A stretch of DNA of 64,000 nt from the NCBI GenBank assembly GCA_038229295.1, contig JBBROO010000014.1:3131-67130 (forward strand). Direction: 5' to 3'. Every line of letters begins with the position of its first letter. Position 1 is the first letter of the stretch. Positions 8,057 to 15,854 of this stretch are shown here, in pieces. The notes beneath the pieces are model-generated. The model was given only the letters and a program-made list of their open reading frames with translations, searched no databases and was not told where the DNA came from. A program made the position numbers and the translations under genes. Origin of the DNA: JAJPGZ01 sp038229295 (GTDB taxonomy: Bacteria > Verrucomicrobiota > Verrucomicrobiia > Chthoniobacterales > UBA10450).

Positions 8057-8842
8057 TTATTGATTGGTCTCTCCTATCTTAATGCTGCCATTGACCGCAT
8101 GAAATTTGACTTCGCTCTCGGATGCGCCGCCGACTAACATGTCGATCTTGCGCGCGCCGGTTTTTTGACGCTGTTCCTTCTCCATAAAATCGCTCGCCAC
8201 GTGGCCATGCAGACTCTCGGCTTGGAGATGAAATGCCGCGTCACCGGGGAAAAAGGCGCGCGCGTTTCCGTTCACGATATCCGCATCGATGGAAATCTTT
8301 TGGGGTTCCCACCAATCGTAGCCGACATCGAGCCCGCCGTTCGCGACAGCGACATGCAGATCAGTGAAACAATTGTGGCCAAAGAGCCGTCCATTTCCAA
8401 GATTCGCCCGCACCACTCGACCGCGCATCCCCTCGACCAGAACCTCACCGTTGGCCAACTCCAGTTGTGAAATGTCGCAAGTCCAAGGCATAATGATTAC
8501 GTAATCGACGGTCCCCGATCGATCGGACACGCCCCATTTCGGCTTGGATGGGTACTGAGTCTCGATGGAGATTTCTCCGGGTTTGGTTGAGACATCAACT
8601 GAGATTTGGCTCAGTCTTTCGGCGTTGTAGGCGCGCTTGATCGCCTGCAATTTCATTTCTTTAATGTCCGCGCCGTAAACCCGGATGGAGCCATCCGTAT
8701 TTCGAATGTTGAGTTTGGCGGTTGGCTCGACCGCGTAGGTGTGCTCGATCGTTTCTTCCAAAACAGCCTGGGCCGACGCCTGGTGCAATCCGCAAAGGGC
8801 GACCGCTACTAAGATAAGTCCTTCTCGATTCAGCAGACTCAT
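8057..8842 (-). CDS. Secreted DUF4097-like (putative adhesin) protein
   Basis: The protein has 261 residues and starts with a signal peptide (GLILVAVALCGLHQASA). The remainder is rich in short beta strands with repeated glycine turns (LANGEVLVEGMRGRV, VANGGLDVGY, AVNGSIKIGE), the pattern of the DUF4097/DUF4098 beta-helix families often found beside two-component systems and ABC permeases. Function is unknown; an envelope location is likely. Permease remnants on both sides suggest it is the surviving member of a larger lost operon. A copy of the iterated motif encodes KIDM near the end. Confidence 0.7.
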   Translation of the reverse strand: MSLLNREGLILVAVALCGLHQASAQAVLEETIEHTYAVEPTAKLNIRNTDGSIRVYGADIKEMKLQAIKRAYNAERLSQISVDVSTKPGEISIETQYPSKPKWGVSDRSGTVDYVIIMPWTCDISQLELANGEVLVEGMRGRVVRANLGNGRLFGHNCFTDLHVAVANGGLDVGYDWWEPQKISIDADIVNGNARAFFPGDAAFHLQAESLHGHVASDFMEKEQRQKTGARKIDMLVGGASESEVKFHAVNGSIKIGETNQ

Positions 8843-8859
8843 GTGTTAGATCGACATCC

Positions 8860-9438
8860 TCATTCGTAACGCAGCGCGATAATCGGATCGACAGCCATCG
8901 CTCGTCGCGCGGGTAAGTAACTGGCAACGAGAGCGGCGGTGCCTAACAACAAGACGACAATGGCGTAAGTTCCAAAATCATTTGCCCCGACACCGTAGAG
9001 AAGAGCGGCCATCAATCGAGTTACGCTAAGCGCGCTAATCAAACCGACAAGCAAACCCAAACCGACGACGATAAGACTTTGCCGCAAGACGATGGTAAAT
9101 GTCGACGCGCGATCGTTGCCCGAAAACGGCATCGGCATGGCGCCGCCGACCGCTTCGACTCCGGGAAGGCCGGCCAGTTTCGGCATCAGTTGATCGAAGA
9201 ATTGTCGATGTTGCACGGCGTCGGGATATTTCACTTTTGGCAAAACCAACTCGCCGACGACGGCGTGGGAGGGATCGAAGCCGGGATTGGCCGCGCGCAG
9301 ATTAGCAAAACCCTTGATGAGCAAACCGGCGCCGGCAAGCGAAGTGACCGCGTCGGTTTGATGACCTTCGCCTTTGAGCAGAATGCGCAACGCCTCGAGC
9401 ACATCACGCTGATCATCGGCAATGAGAATTCTGCTCAC
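8860..9438 (-). pseudogene. In-frame chimera: response-regulator start fused to pieces of an ADOP permease
   Basis: The 192-codon open frame is mosaic. Residues 1-33 are the start of a response-regulator receiver domain (MSRILIADDQRDVLEALR). Residues from about 34 to 112 match the periplasmic domain of ADOP/MacB permeases (LAGAGLLIKGF, NPGFDPSHAV). The last 80 residues match the permease C-terminal membrane domain and ending (SYLPARRAMAVDPIIALRYE). Two large in-frame deletions in a former regulator-permease locus explain this. The receiver part lacks its phosphorylation-site Asp and the permease lacks most of its length, so normal function is unlikely. An expressed novel fusion cannot be excluded. 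Confidence 0.7.
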
Positions 9439-9503
9439 CGCCTAACTCTCAACCGCGAATCGAACACGATGTCAATCGCGCGGCGCGAAAACAAGATGTC
9501 GAT

Positions 9504-11039
9504 CTAAACCCAGAGAGTGCGATCGAAGGTGCGGTACTGAATCGCTTCGCTGACGTGTTCAGAGGAGATGTCGATCTTGCCGTCGAGGTCGGCGATTGTG
9601 CGCGAGACCTTGAGGATGCGATCGTAAGCGCGCGCGCTCAGATTGAGCTCACTCATCGCTACGCGAATAAGCTCGTTCGAATCTGTTGTGAGCTTGCAAT
9701 GTTGTTTCAATTGCCGTGTGGCCATGCGCGCGTTGCAATTTGTTTTCGCGTCGTTCGCAAAGCGTTGCTGCTGCACTTCGCGCGCGCGACCGATGCGCTC
9801 GCGGATCGCCTCCGAATTTTCTTCGACGCGCTCGCTCGCCACGTCGCGATATTCCACCGCCGGCACTTCGATGTGGAGATCGATGCGATCGAGCAATGGC
9901 CCGGAGACGCGTTGGCGATAACGCTGTACCTGCACTGGACCGCAGCGACATTCGCGTTTCAAATCGCCAAAATATCCGCACGGACATGGATTCATCGCGG
10001 CCACCAGCATGAACTCGGCGGGAAACGTGAGACTGCCGGCAGCGCGCGAGATCGTGACTCGTCCGTCTTCCAACGGCTGACGCATGACTTCGAGCGCCGA
10101 TCTTTTGAACTCGGGAAGCTCGTCCAGAAACAGGACGCCGTTGTGCGCGATGCTGACTTCGCCCGGATTTGGAAACGCGCCGCCGCCTAACAAACCGATG
10201 TCGCTAATGGTGTGATGCGGCGAACGGAATGGACGCGTCGAGACAAAAGACCCTTCGGCATCGAGCAAGCCCGCGATGCTGTGGATTTTCGTGGTCTCGA
10301 TCGCCTCGTCTAACGACAACGGCGGAATGATGGTGGCGATCCGTTTCGACACCATCGATTTGCCGGAACCGGGCGGGCCGATCATTAAAATGTTATGACC
10401 GCCGGCGACGGCGACTTCGACCGCGCGTTTCACATGCGCCTGTCCTTTCACGTCGCCAAAATCGACATCGTAACTTTGATGCGCGGAAAAAAATCCGCTC
10501 AGGTCGCCTTTCGTCGGCAGAATCGGTTGTTCGCCGCGCAGGAACGCAAAGGTCTGCCGCAAATTTTGCACGCCGTAGATGTCGATCTTGTCGACCATGG
10601 CGGCTTCATGCGCGTTTGCTTCCGGAACGAACAACGCGCGTTTGCCGCGACGCCGCGCTTCCAGTGCAACCGGCAAAACGCCTTTGACCGCACGCACGGC
10701 CCCATCAAGTGCCAGTTCGCCGACAAACGAAAAATTCTCGAACGGCTTGCTGTCGATTTCTTCCGTGACCGCGATCATTCCGAGCGCGATCGGCAAATCA
10801 AAACTCGGTCCCTCTTTTTTAATATCGGCCGGCGCGAGATTGATCGTCGTCCGGCCGCGCGGCCAATGATAGCCGCTGTTCCGAATCGCGGTCGTCACCC
10901 GATCGCCGCTTTCCTTCACGGCTTTATCCGGCAATCCGACGATCACTATTTTCGGATCTCCGTGCGCGCCGTTGACTTCGATTTCAACTTCGTAAGCATC
11001 GACGCCATACACCGCGGCCGAATAAATCTTCGCCAACAT
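9504..11039 (-). CDS. comM: YifB/ComM family Mg-chelatase-like AAA+ ATPase
   Basis: The protein has 511 residues in the usual order: an N-terminal LonC-like domain (AKIYSAAVYGVDAYEVEIEV), an AAA+ core with Walker A GPPGSGKS near residue 221 and Walker B-like LFLDELPEF near 300, a cysteine cluster (NPCPCGYFGD...CRCG) and a C-terminal lid domain. ComM is a hexameric helicase that promotes branch migration during integration of DNA taken up by natural transformation. The start codon is formed by the iterated motif (AGATCGACATG on the minus strand). Confidence 0.93.
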   Translation of the reverse strand: MLAKIYSAAVYGVDAYEVEIEVNGAHGDPKIVIVGLPDKAVKESGDRVTTAIRNSGYHWPRGRTTINLAPADIKKEGPSFDLPIALGMIAVTEEIDSKPFENFSFVGELALDGAVRAVKGVLPVALEARRRGKRALFVPEANAHEAAMVDKIDIYGVQNLRQTFAFLRGEQPILPTKGDLSGFFSAHQSYDVDFGDVKGQAHVKRAVEVAVAGGHNILMIGPPGSGKSMVSKRIATIIPPLSLDEAIETTKIHSIAGLLDAEGSFVSTRPFRSPHHTISDIGLLGGGAFPNPGEVSIAHNGVLFLDELPEFKRSALEVMRQPLEDGRVTISRAAGSLTFPAEFMLVAAMNPCPCGYFGDLKRECRCGPVQVQRYRQRVSGPLLDRIDLHIEVPAVEYRDVASERVEENSEAIRERIGRAREVQQQRFANDAKTNCNARMATRQLKQHCKLTTDSNELIRVAMSELNLSARAYDRILKVSRTIADLDGKIDISSEHVSEAIQYRTFDRTLWV

Positions 11040-11197
11040 GTCGATCTTACGTTGTCAAAATTGAAGGCGCGGGGAAAGGCGCAATTGGCAACGAACTTGG
11101 CGCGGGAACCGCTGCCACATCGATGGTTAAACCCCCACCGCAAAAAAGGTTGAACATGAGACATCCAAACGCTGTCGAAGATGCGATATATTTAACC

Positions 11198-11225
11198 TTG
11201 TTAAGTAGTTTTAGGATGCTACAAA
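11198..11225 (+). promoter_or_regulatory. Weak candidate sigma-70 promoter for the sigma-factor gene
   Basis: TTGTTA (11198-11203) and TACAAA (11220-11225) are spaced by 16 bp in an AT-rich stretch about 80 bp before the preferred ATG. Each hexamer matches the E. coli consensus at four of six positions. This is a visual match only. Confidence 0.3.
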
Positions 11226-11306
11226 TTGTGATCAACGAGGTCCCGGCAATGAGTGCCGGAAACTTGTCGATCCAACCCCCCAACACGATTGATGAGAAAG
11301 ACTTAT

Positions 11307-12161
11307 ATGGCTGCTGAAGACAGCGATACTGGAATAAAAATATACCTGCGCGAGATCGGGCAAATACCGCTTTTGACTCCCGAACAGGAGATCGAACTGG
11401 CTGCGAAGATCAAGAAAGGCGACCGCGAGGCTCGCGCGCTGATGATTCGCTCAAACCTGCGCCTGGTCGTGAAGATTGCGCATGATTATGCGAATCTCGG
11501 CCTCCCGCTTCTCGATCTTATCTCGGAAGGCAACATCGGCCTGATGAAAGCGGTCGAGCGTTTCGACCCTGCTAAGGGCGGCAAACTCAGCACGTATGCG
11601 GCGTGGTGGATTAAACAATCGATCAAGCGCGCGCTGGCGAACCAATCGAAGACGATTCGATTGCCCGTGCATCTGGTCGACAAGATTTCAAAGATGCGCC
11701 GCGTTTCGCTGCAGATGAGCGAAGAGCTCGGCCGCGAACCGACCGATGACGAGCTCGGCGACGAGATCGGCATCGCTAGCGGAAAAGTTTCGCAGCTCAA
11801 AACCGTTTCGATTCGTCCGGCGTCACTCGATGCGCCCATCAGCGATGACGATTCGACTGAGTTCGGCGAAATTGTAGGCGACGAAGACGCGCAGACACCG
11901 TTTGAACTTTTGCGCGACAAAAATCTGCGCAACGAAGTCGGCGGATTGCTCGATGTGCTCGACGATCGCGAGAAGAAAATTATTTTCCAACGTTTCGGTC
12001 TCGACGGCGGCAAGCCAAAGACACTCGAAGAAGTCGGCAAGAAATTCGGCGTAACGCGCGAACGCATTCGGCAATTGCAAAACATTGCCTTGTCGAAATT
12101 GCGCCGCGCTTTGAGCAAGAAAGAAAAGCCGATCGACGTCGAGTTGCCCGTCGAAGCTTAG
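11307..12161 (+). CDS. rpoD: Primary-type sigma-70 RNA polymerase sigma factor
   Basis: The protein has 284 residues and contains region 1.2 (YLREIGQIPLLTPEQE), region 2 (RSNLRLVVKIAHDYANLGLP, YAAWWIKQSI), region 3 and region 4 with the -35 recognition helix (KFGVTRERIRQLQNIALSKL). It lacks the long acidic N-terminal region 1.1 of E. coli RpoD, so by length alone it would be a group 2 sigma. Region 2/4 identity to housekeeping sigmas suggests it could be the main sigma here. ATG 11307 is chosen because GAGAAAG lies 6 nt upstream; ATG 11292 is possible. A copy of the iterated motif overlaps the TAG stop and a clear terminator follows. Confidence 0.88.
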   Translation: MAAEDSDTGIKIYLREIGQIPLLTPEQEIELAAKIKKGDREARALMIRSNLRLVVKIAHDYANLGLPLLDLISEGNIGLMKAVERFDPAKGGKLSTYAAWWIKQSIKRALANQSKTIRLPVHLVDKISKMRRVSLQMSEELGREPTDDELGDEIGIASGKVSQLKTVSIRPASLDAPISDDDSTEFGEIVGDEDAQTPFELLRDKNLRNEVGGLLDVLDDREKKIIFQRFGLDGGKPKTLEEVGKKFGVTRERIRQLQNIALSKLRRALSKKEKPIDVELPVEA

Positions 12162-12180
12162 ATCGACATCGTCGTTTCAG

Positions 12181-12214
12181 AACGCGCCGATGCGAACCTC
12201 GGCGCGTTTTTTAT
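12181..12214 (+). terminator. Rho-independent terminator of the sigma-factor gene
   Basis: AACGCGCCGA (12181-12190) pairs perfectly with TCGGCGCGTT (12199-12208) around an 8-nt loop and is followed by a T-rich run. It ends at the 3' end of the convergent pyk gene, whose own transcripts would meet the A-rich side. Confidence 0.9.
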
Positions 12215-13614
12215 TTCGCCGTGCGCAACTGCACAGCGTCAATGCGGTCCCGGCCGACGCGGAGATCGGTAATGATGACTAACTGGTCGCCCGCGCCGGC
12301 CAGTTTGTGTTTGCGCAAAAATTTCTCCGCGGCTTCGATCGTCGCGTTAGGATCGTCCGTAAATTCAATCCGCACCGGATTGACTCCCCACAAGATCGAC
12401 ATCTGCCGCTGCAATTCTTCGCTCGAAGTAAAAGCAAAGATAGGCGCGTGTTCCGGGCGCAAATTCGAAACATTTCGCGCCATCGTCCCGTGATGCGTGA
12501 AGACAATGATCTTGGCCCGGCGCAACGAATTCGCCAGCACGACCGCCGACGCCACCGTTTTCTGCCGCGTGTCTTCGAGGATGGCCGACTTCGCGTAGCC
12601 AGCGCCTCCGCTCCGCTCAATCCGCAGCGCGACGCGATTCAGAATCTGAACGCATTCGACCGGATAACGACCCACACTCGTTTCCCCGCTGAGCATGATC
12701 GCGTCCGCTTGTTCGAAAACAGCGTTGGCCACATCCGTTATTTCAGCGCGCGTCGGCATCGGATTCTCGATCATCGATTCGAGCATGTGCGTCGCCACGA
12801 TGACCGGTTTGCCTAACCGCAAGCTCAACTTCACGATGCGCCGCTGGATGATCGGCAATTCCTCCATCGGGCATTCGATTCCGAGATCGCCGCGCGCCAC
12901 CATCACCGCGTCCGCCGTTTTAATAATCTCATCGATGGCGTGAACGGCAGATTGATCTTCAATCTTGGCGACGATGAGCGCGTTACTTTTCTTCGAAATC
13001 AACAGACGGCGCAATTCCTCGACATCGCTTTTCTCGCGCACAAAACTAAGCGCGACAAAATCGACGCCGAGTTCGACGCCTAACGAAACATCGACAATGT
13101 CTTTCTCGGTGAGCGGCGGCAGATTCACGCGCACGCCCGGCAGATTGATGTGGCGACGCGAACCGAGCGTGCCGGGCGTGAGCACGCGGCACCGCACACG
13201 ATTTGCGCGTTTCTCCTTCACCTCCATGCGCATCATTCCGTTATCGACCAGGACGATGTCCCCCACGCTGATGTCATTGATCAGTCCCGCGTAATTAACA
13301 TCGACCGAATATTTTTCCTCGCTCTTGGCGCCGCGAACGGTGAATTCGACAATGTCGCCCGGTTGCAAATGCAAATCCGTCTTCAGGTCGCCCGTGCGAA
13401 TGGCCGGGCCTTGCGTATCGAGCAAAACGGCGACGGGCTTTCCCATTTCTTCCGCCAGCCGACGAATTTGCGGAACGATCTCGCGGACCCACTCGTGTTC
13501 GGCGTGGCTCATGTTAATGCGAAAAATATTTGCGCCCTGCTCGATCAATTTCCGCATGATCGCGGGATCTTTCGTCGCCGGGCCGAGCGTGCAGATAATT
13601 TTCGTTTTGCGCAT
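12211..13614 (-). CDS. pyk: Pyruvate kinase
   Basis: This glycolytic enzyme converts phosphoenolpyruvate and ADP to pyruvate and ATP. The protein has 467 residues and starts MRKTKIICTLGPATKD as usual. The B-domain insertion (VEFTVRGAKSEEKYSVDVNY) is present, as are the active-site blocks VARGDLGIECP and VIVATHMLESM, and the allosteric C-terminal domain. Upstream, two copies of the iterated motif (13622 and 13638) fill the leader before the DUF4142 gene's terminator. Confidence 0.96.
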   Translation of the reverse strand: MRKTKIICTLGPATKDPAIMRKLIEQGANIFRINMSHAEHEWVREIVPQIRRLAEEMGKPVAVLLDTQGPAIRTGDLKTDLHLQPGDIVEFTVRGAKSEEKYSVDVNYAGLINDISVGDIVLVDNGMMRMEVKEKRANRVRCRVLTPGTLGSRRHINLPGVRVNLPPLTEKDIVDVSLGVELGVDFVALSFVREKSDVEELRRLLISKKSNALIVAKIEDQSAVHAIDEIIKTADAVMVARGDLGIECPMEELPIIQRRIVKLSLRLGKPVIVATHMLESMIENPMPTRAEITDVANAVFEQADAIMLSGETSVGRYPVECVQILNRVALRIERSGGAGYAKSAILEDTRQKTVASAVVLANSLRRAKIIVFTHHGTMARNVSNLRPEHAPIFAFTSSEELQRQMSILWGVNPVRIEFTDDPNATIEAAEKFLRKHKLAGAGDQLVIITDLRVGRDRIDAVQLRTAK

Positions 13615-13621
13615 TTGACGA

Positions 13622-13647
13622 TGTCGATCTTACACGATGTCGATCTT
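13622..13647. repeat. Tandem pair of the iterated 10-mer
   Basis: TGTCGATCTT occurs at 13622-13631 and 13638-13647, 16 bp apart, in the spacer just upstream of pyk. Confidence 0.9.
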
Positions 13648-13655
13648 GCCTACGC

Positions 13656-13689
13656 AAAAAAAAGCGGCGCGCCGTTTCGGGCGCGCCGC
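13656..13689 (-). terminator. Rho-independent terminator of the DUF4142 gene
   Basis: Read on the minus strand, GCGGCGCGCC and GGCGCGCCGC form a perfect 10-bp stem around a 6-nt loop (plus-strand arms 13680-13689 and 13664-13673), followed by eight T (plus-strand A run 13656-13663). It lies 24 bp past the stop of the gene at 13713-14288. Confidence 0.92.
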
Positions 13690-13712
13690 GTTGCCATCGC
13701 TGTGGCGATAAA

Positions 13713-14288
13713 TTACTTAACTTTCCCCTGAGTCTCCTTCGCCATCGCGAGGTGTTTCTCGATTCCCTTTGCCGTTTTGTCGGCTAATTTCTTCAGGTCC
13801 GCATCGCCGCCTTCTTTCGCTTCCTTCTGAAACTCGGCCAGGTCCTTCTGGTGATCTTTCACCATCATGTCCATATAATCTTTGTCCGACTTCCAGCTTC
13901 CGCTCATCTTACTCGCCGGAACCTTCACCCCTTTACTGCTGGCCAGCGCCATCAGGTCGTTGTTCCATTTCGTGTGGTCGGCCACCATGCGGCTGCCAAA
14001 TTTTTTCACATCGGCGTTCTGCGATTTCTGCGAAGCCATCTTTCCCCACTCCACTTCCATCATTCCGCCTTTCGCGGCCGCCATGATGAACGCCTTGTCT
14101 TTGGAACTCAGCGCGGCTGCAGACGCGCCGGGGTTTTTCGCATTGGCATCGGCCTTAGCTGCTGGACTGCTGGCCGCAGTTCCATGGCTGAGAGGTTTGA
14201 ATTTCGACGGATTTTGCCCGAGCGCGATCCCGCTCAAACAGAGGCAACCGAGGGTCACAACTGGAATTATAGTTAATTTATTTTTCAT
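13713..14288 (-). CDS. Secreted DUF4142 protein
   Basis: The protein has 191 residues with a Sec signal peptide (LTIIPVVTLGCLCLSGIALG). After a low-complexity Ala/Ser stretch comes a DUF4142 domain of about 130 residues (KDKAFIMAAAKGGMMEVEWG, MVADHTKWNNDLMALA). It is a ferritin-like four-helix bundle with many Lys, Met and His residues, commonly annotated as a predicted outer-membrane protein. The function is unknown; periplasmic location is inferred. It is a single-gene unit with its own strong terminator. Confidence 0.88.
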   Translation of the reverse strand: MKNKLTIIPVVTLGCLCLSGIALGQNPSKFKPLSHGTAASSPAAKADANAKNPGASAAALSSKDKAFIMAAAKGGMMEVEWGKMASQKSQNADVKKFGSRMVADHTKWNNDLMALASSKGVKVPASKMSGSWKSDKDYMDMMVKDHQKDLAEFQKEAKEGGDADLKKLADKTAKGIEKHLAMAKETQGKVK

Positions 14289-14320
14289 AGAGATTTGCTA
14301 ATTAGGTTTGCCGGAGTTCC

Positions 14321-14385
14321 CGGCATTGAAGATTCGCATCTTCATCCGTTTTTGGACGTGGGCGATCTCTAACCCTTCAATGCCG
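14321..14385. other. Long-loop inverted repeat upstream of the DUF4142 gene
   Basis: CGGCATTGAAG (14321-14331) and CTTCAATGCCG (14375-14385) are perfect 11-bp inverted arms separated by 43 bp. The element lies between the TPR gene and the DUF4142 gene, upstream of the latter. It could be a regulator-binding pair or a structured leader; nothing decides this. Confidence 0.5.
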
Positions 14386-14414
14386 CGCGAAAAAAATTCG
14401 CGCAAGATCGACAT

Positions 14415-15839
14415 CTACTCGCCGGCCGCTCCGCCCGCGCCTTCGCCATAAGAACTCTCCACGCGCTCCGCTACATCGCGGTATCCGTAATCGGCTTCGT
14501 AAATTTGTTTCATGGCATTGAGCGCTCTCTCACGTTCGCCCATCGCCTCGTAAACCAATCCCAAACTGTAAACCACCTGCTTCTTCATCGCGTCCATCGT
14601 CAAAATTTCTTTGGACGCTTCCTCCAATTGCTTCATCGCCAGATCAAGCATGCCGAGTTCGCGATAACACGTCCCCAGCAGATTCATCGCTTTCAATCGC
14701 GCATTCGGATTTTGGCGCGCGCGCTGCAGCTCGGGCAGAGCTTGTCGAAAATTTCCCGCGTTCGCCAAACACTCACCGAGTTCGAAACGCAATTGCAAAT
14801 CAGTCGGATTGCGCTCGACGCGTTTGCGCGCTTCGTCGATCAATAATTCCGCGCGCTTCTTTTTCGCCGCGCTCAACTCGTCGCTTCGTTTTTGAAACTC
14901 CGCCTCATCCGGCCGGTGTGCGGACAGAAACGCTTCGTGCTCCGCGATCTCGCGCTCCGATCGCCGCATCTTCAAATCGGAAACTCTTCGCACCAATCCG
15001 GCATCGCTTCCGCCCGTAAGATCGACCGTGTATTGATACCACGAAATCGCCGTCTCCAGATCGTCCTTCTCCTCGTTCAACGCGCCGAGTTTCCGCGCAA
15101 GATCGACATTTTGCGGTTCGGTCTGATGGCGCACATACGTCTCCGCGATTTGTTGGTCTAACGACTCCCCGGTCAACTTCATCCGGCTCTGTTGCTCCAG
15201 CGAAACCGCCACCTCTTTGTCTTTGATCAAATCGCGATAACTCTCCGCCTGTGTCCAACCACCGGTCGTCATCGACGCGCGCGCCGAGGCATCTTTGCCG
15301 AGCCGCGCCGCTTCCGCATCGAGCGGATCGATTTCGCTGATGCGGTTGTAAGCCTCCACTTCCTCGTCGCTCGCGCCCATCTCATGATAAAGCCGCGCCA
15401 GTTCGCGCCAGACTTTTACATCGCGCGCGTTCTCTTCCAATAACGTGCGCAACGCGAACACGCCCACTTCCGGCCAACCCGCCGCCACCGCCGCTTCTTT
15501 TAAGAGAAGGTTCGCTTGCTTGTGATACGGTTCATCCTCCAAAACCTTCTCCACCATCTCCACCGTCCGCTTCGGATCTTTTTTTAGTTCGCGCTGTGCT
15601 TTCATCACCGCCAGCGCCGCCGTCGAAATATTAAACATGGAACGCTTCGCCGCCTTGTTCTTCGTCACCTCCGCGCGACGCAACAATTGCCGCCCCGTCA
15701 AAAACTCCGGCTCCTGTTTAAGAATTCCCTGCAACAGCGAAATGGCATAACCGAAATTGCGCAGCTCAATCGCCGCCACCGCCTTCAACCAATGCGCGCG
15801 TTGCGTTTCGCTGAGTTCCTTCTCCGTCTTAACGGCCAT
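14415..15839 (-). CDS. Large TPR-repeat protein
   Basis: The protein has 474 residues, no signal peptide and no clear membrane segment. TPR-like helix pairs occur at about residues 15-55, 110-170 and 340-460 (for example FELGECLANAGNFRQALPEL). A lysine-rich helical central part contains the charged stretch SERE...KRSDELSAAKKKRAELL, probably coiled coil. It is likely a cytoplasmic scaffold. It lies 15 bp downstream of mutS, so co-transcription is possible. No function can be named. Confidence 0.75.
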   Translation of the reverse strand: MAVKTEKELSETQRAHWLKAVAAIELRNFGYAISLLQGILKQEPEFLTGRQLLRRAEVTKNKAAKRSMFNISTAALAVMKAQRELKKDPKRTVEMVEKVLEDEPYHKQANLLLKEAAVAAGWPEVGVFALRTLLEENARDVKVWRELARLYHEMGASDEEVEAYNRISEIDPLDAEAARLGKDASARASMTTGGWTQAESYRDLIKDKEVAVSLEQQSRMKLTGESLDQQIAETYVRHQTEPQNVDLARKLGALNEEKDDLETAISWYQYTVDLTGGSDAGLVRRVSDLKMRRSEREIAEHEAFLSAHRPDEAEFQKRSDELSAAKKKRAELLIDEARKRVERNPTDLQLRFELGECLANAGNFRQALPELQRARQNPNARLKAMNLLGTCYRELGMLDLAMKQLEEASKEILTMDAMKKQVVYSLGLVYEAMGERERALNAMKQIYEADYGYRDVAERVESSYGEGAGGAAGE

Positions 15840-15854
15840 TGCAAAAGTAGTTTA

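Noticed and set aside
10395..11153. 252-residue open frame antisense to comM
   Set aside because: It is a shadow of comM in the opposite frame without start signals or protein-like composition.
14321..14385. Terminator for the TPR gene or DUF4142 gene
   Set aside because: The arms are 43 bp apart with no T run, and the element is upstream, not downstream, of both possible genes in their direction of transcription.
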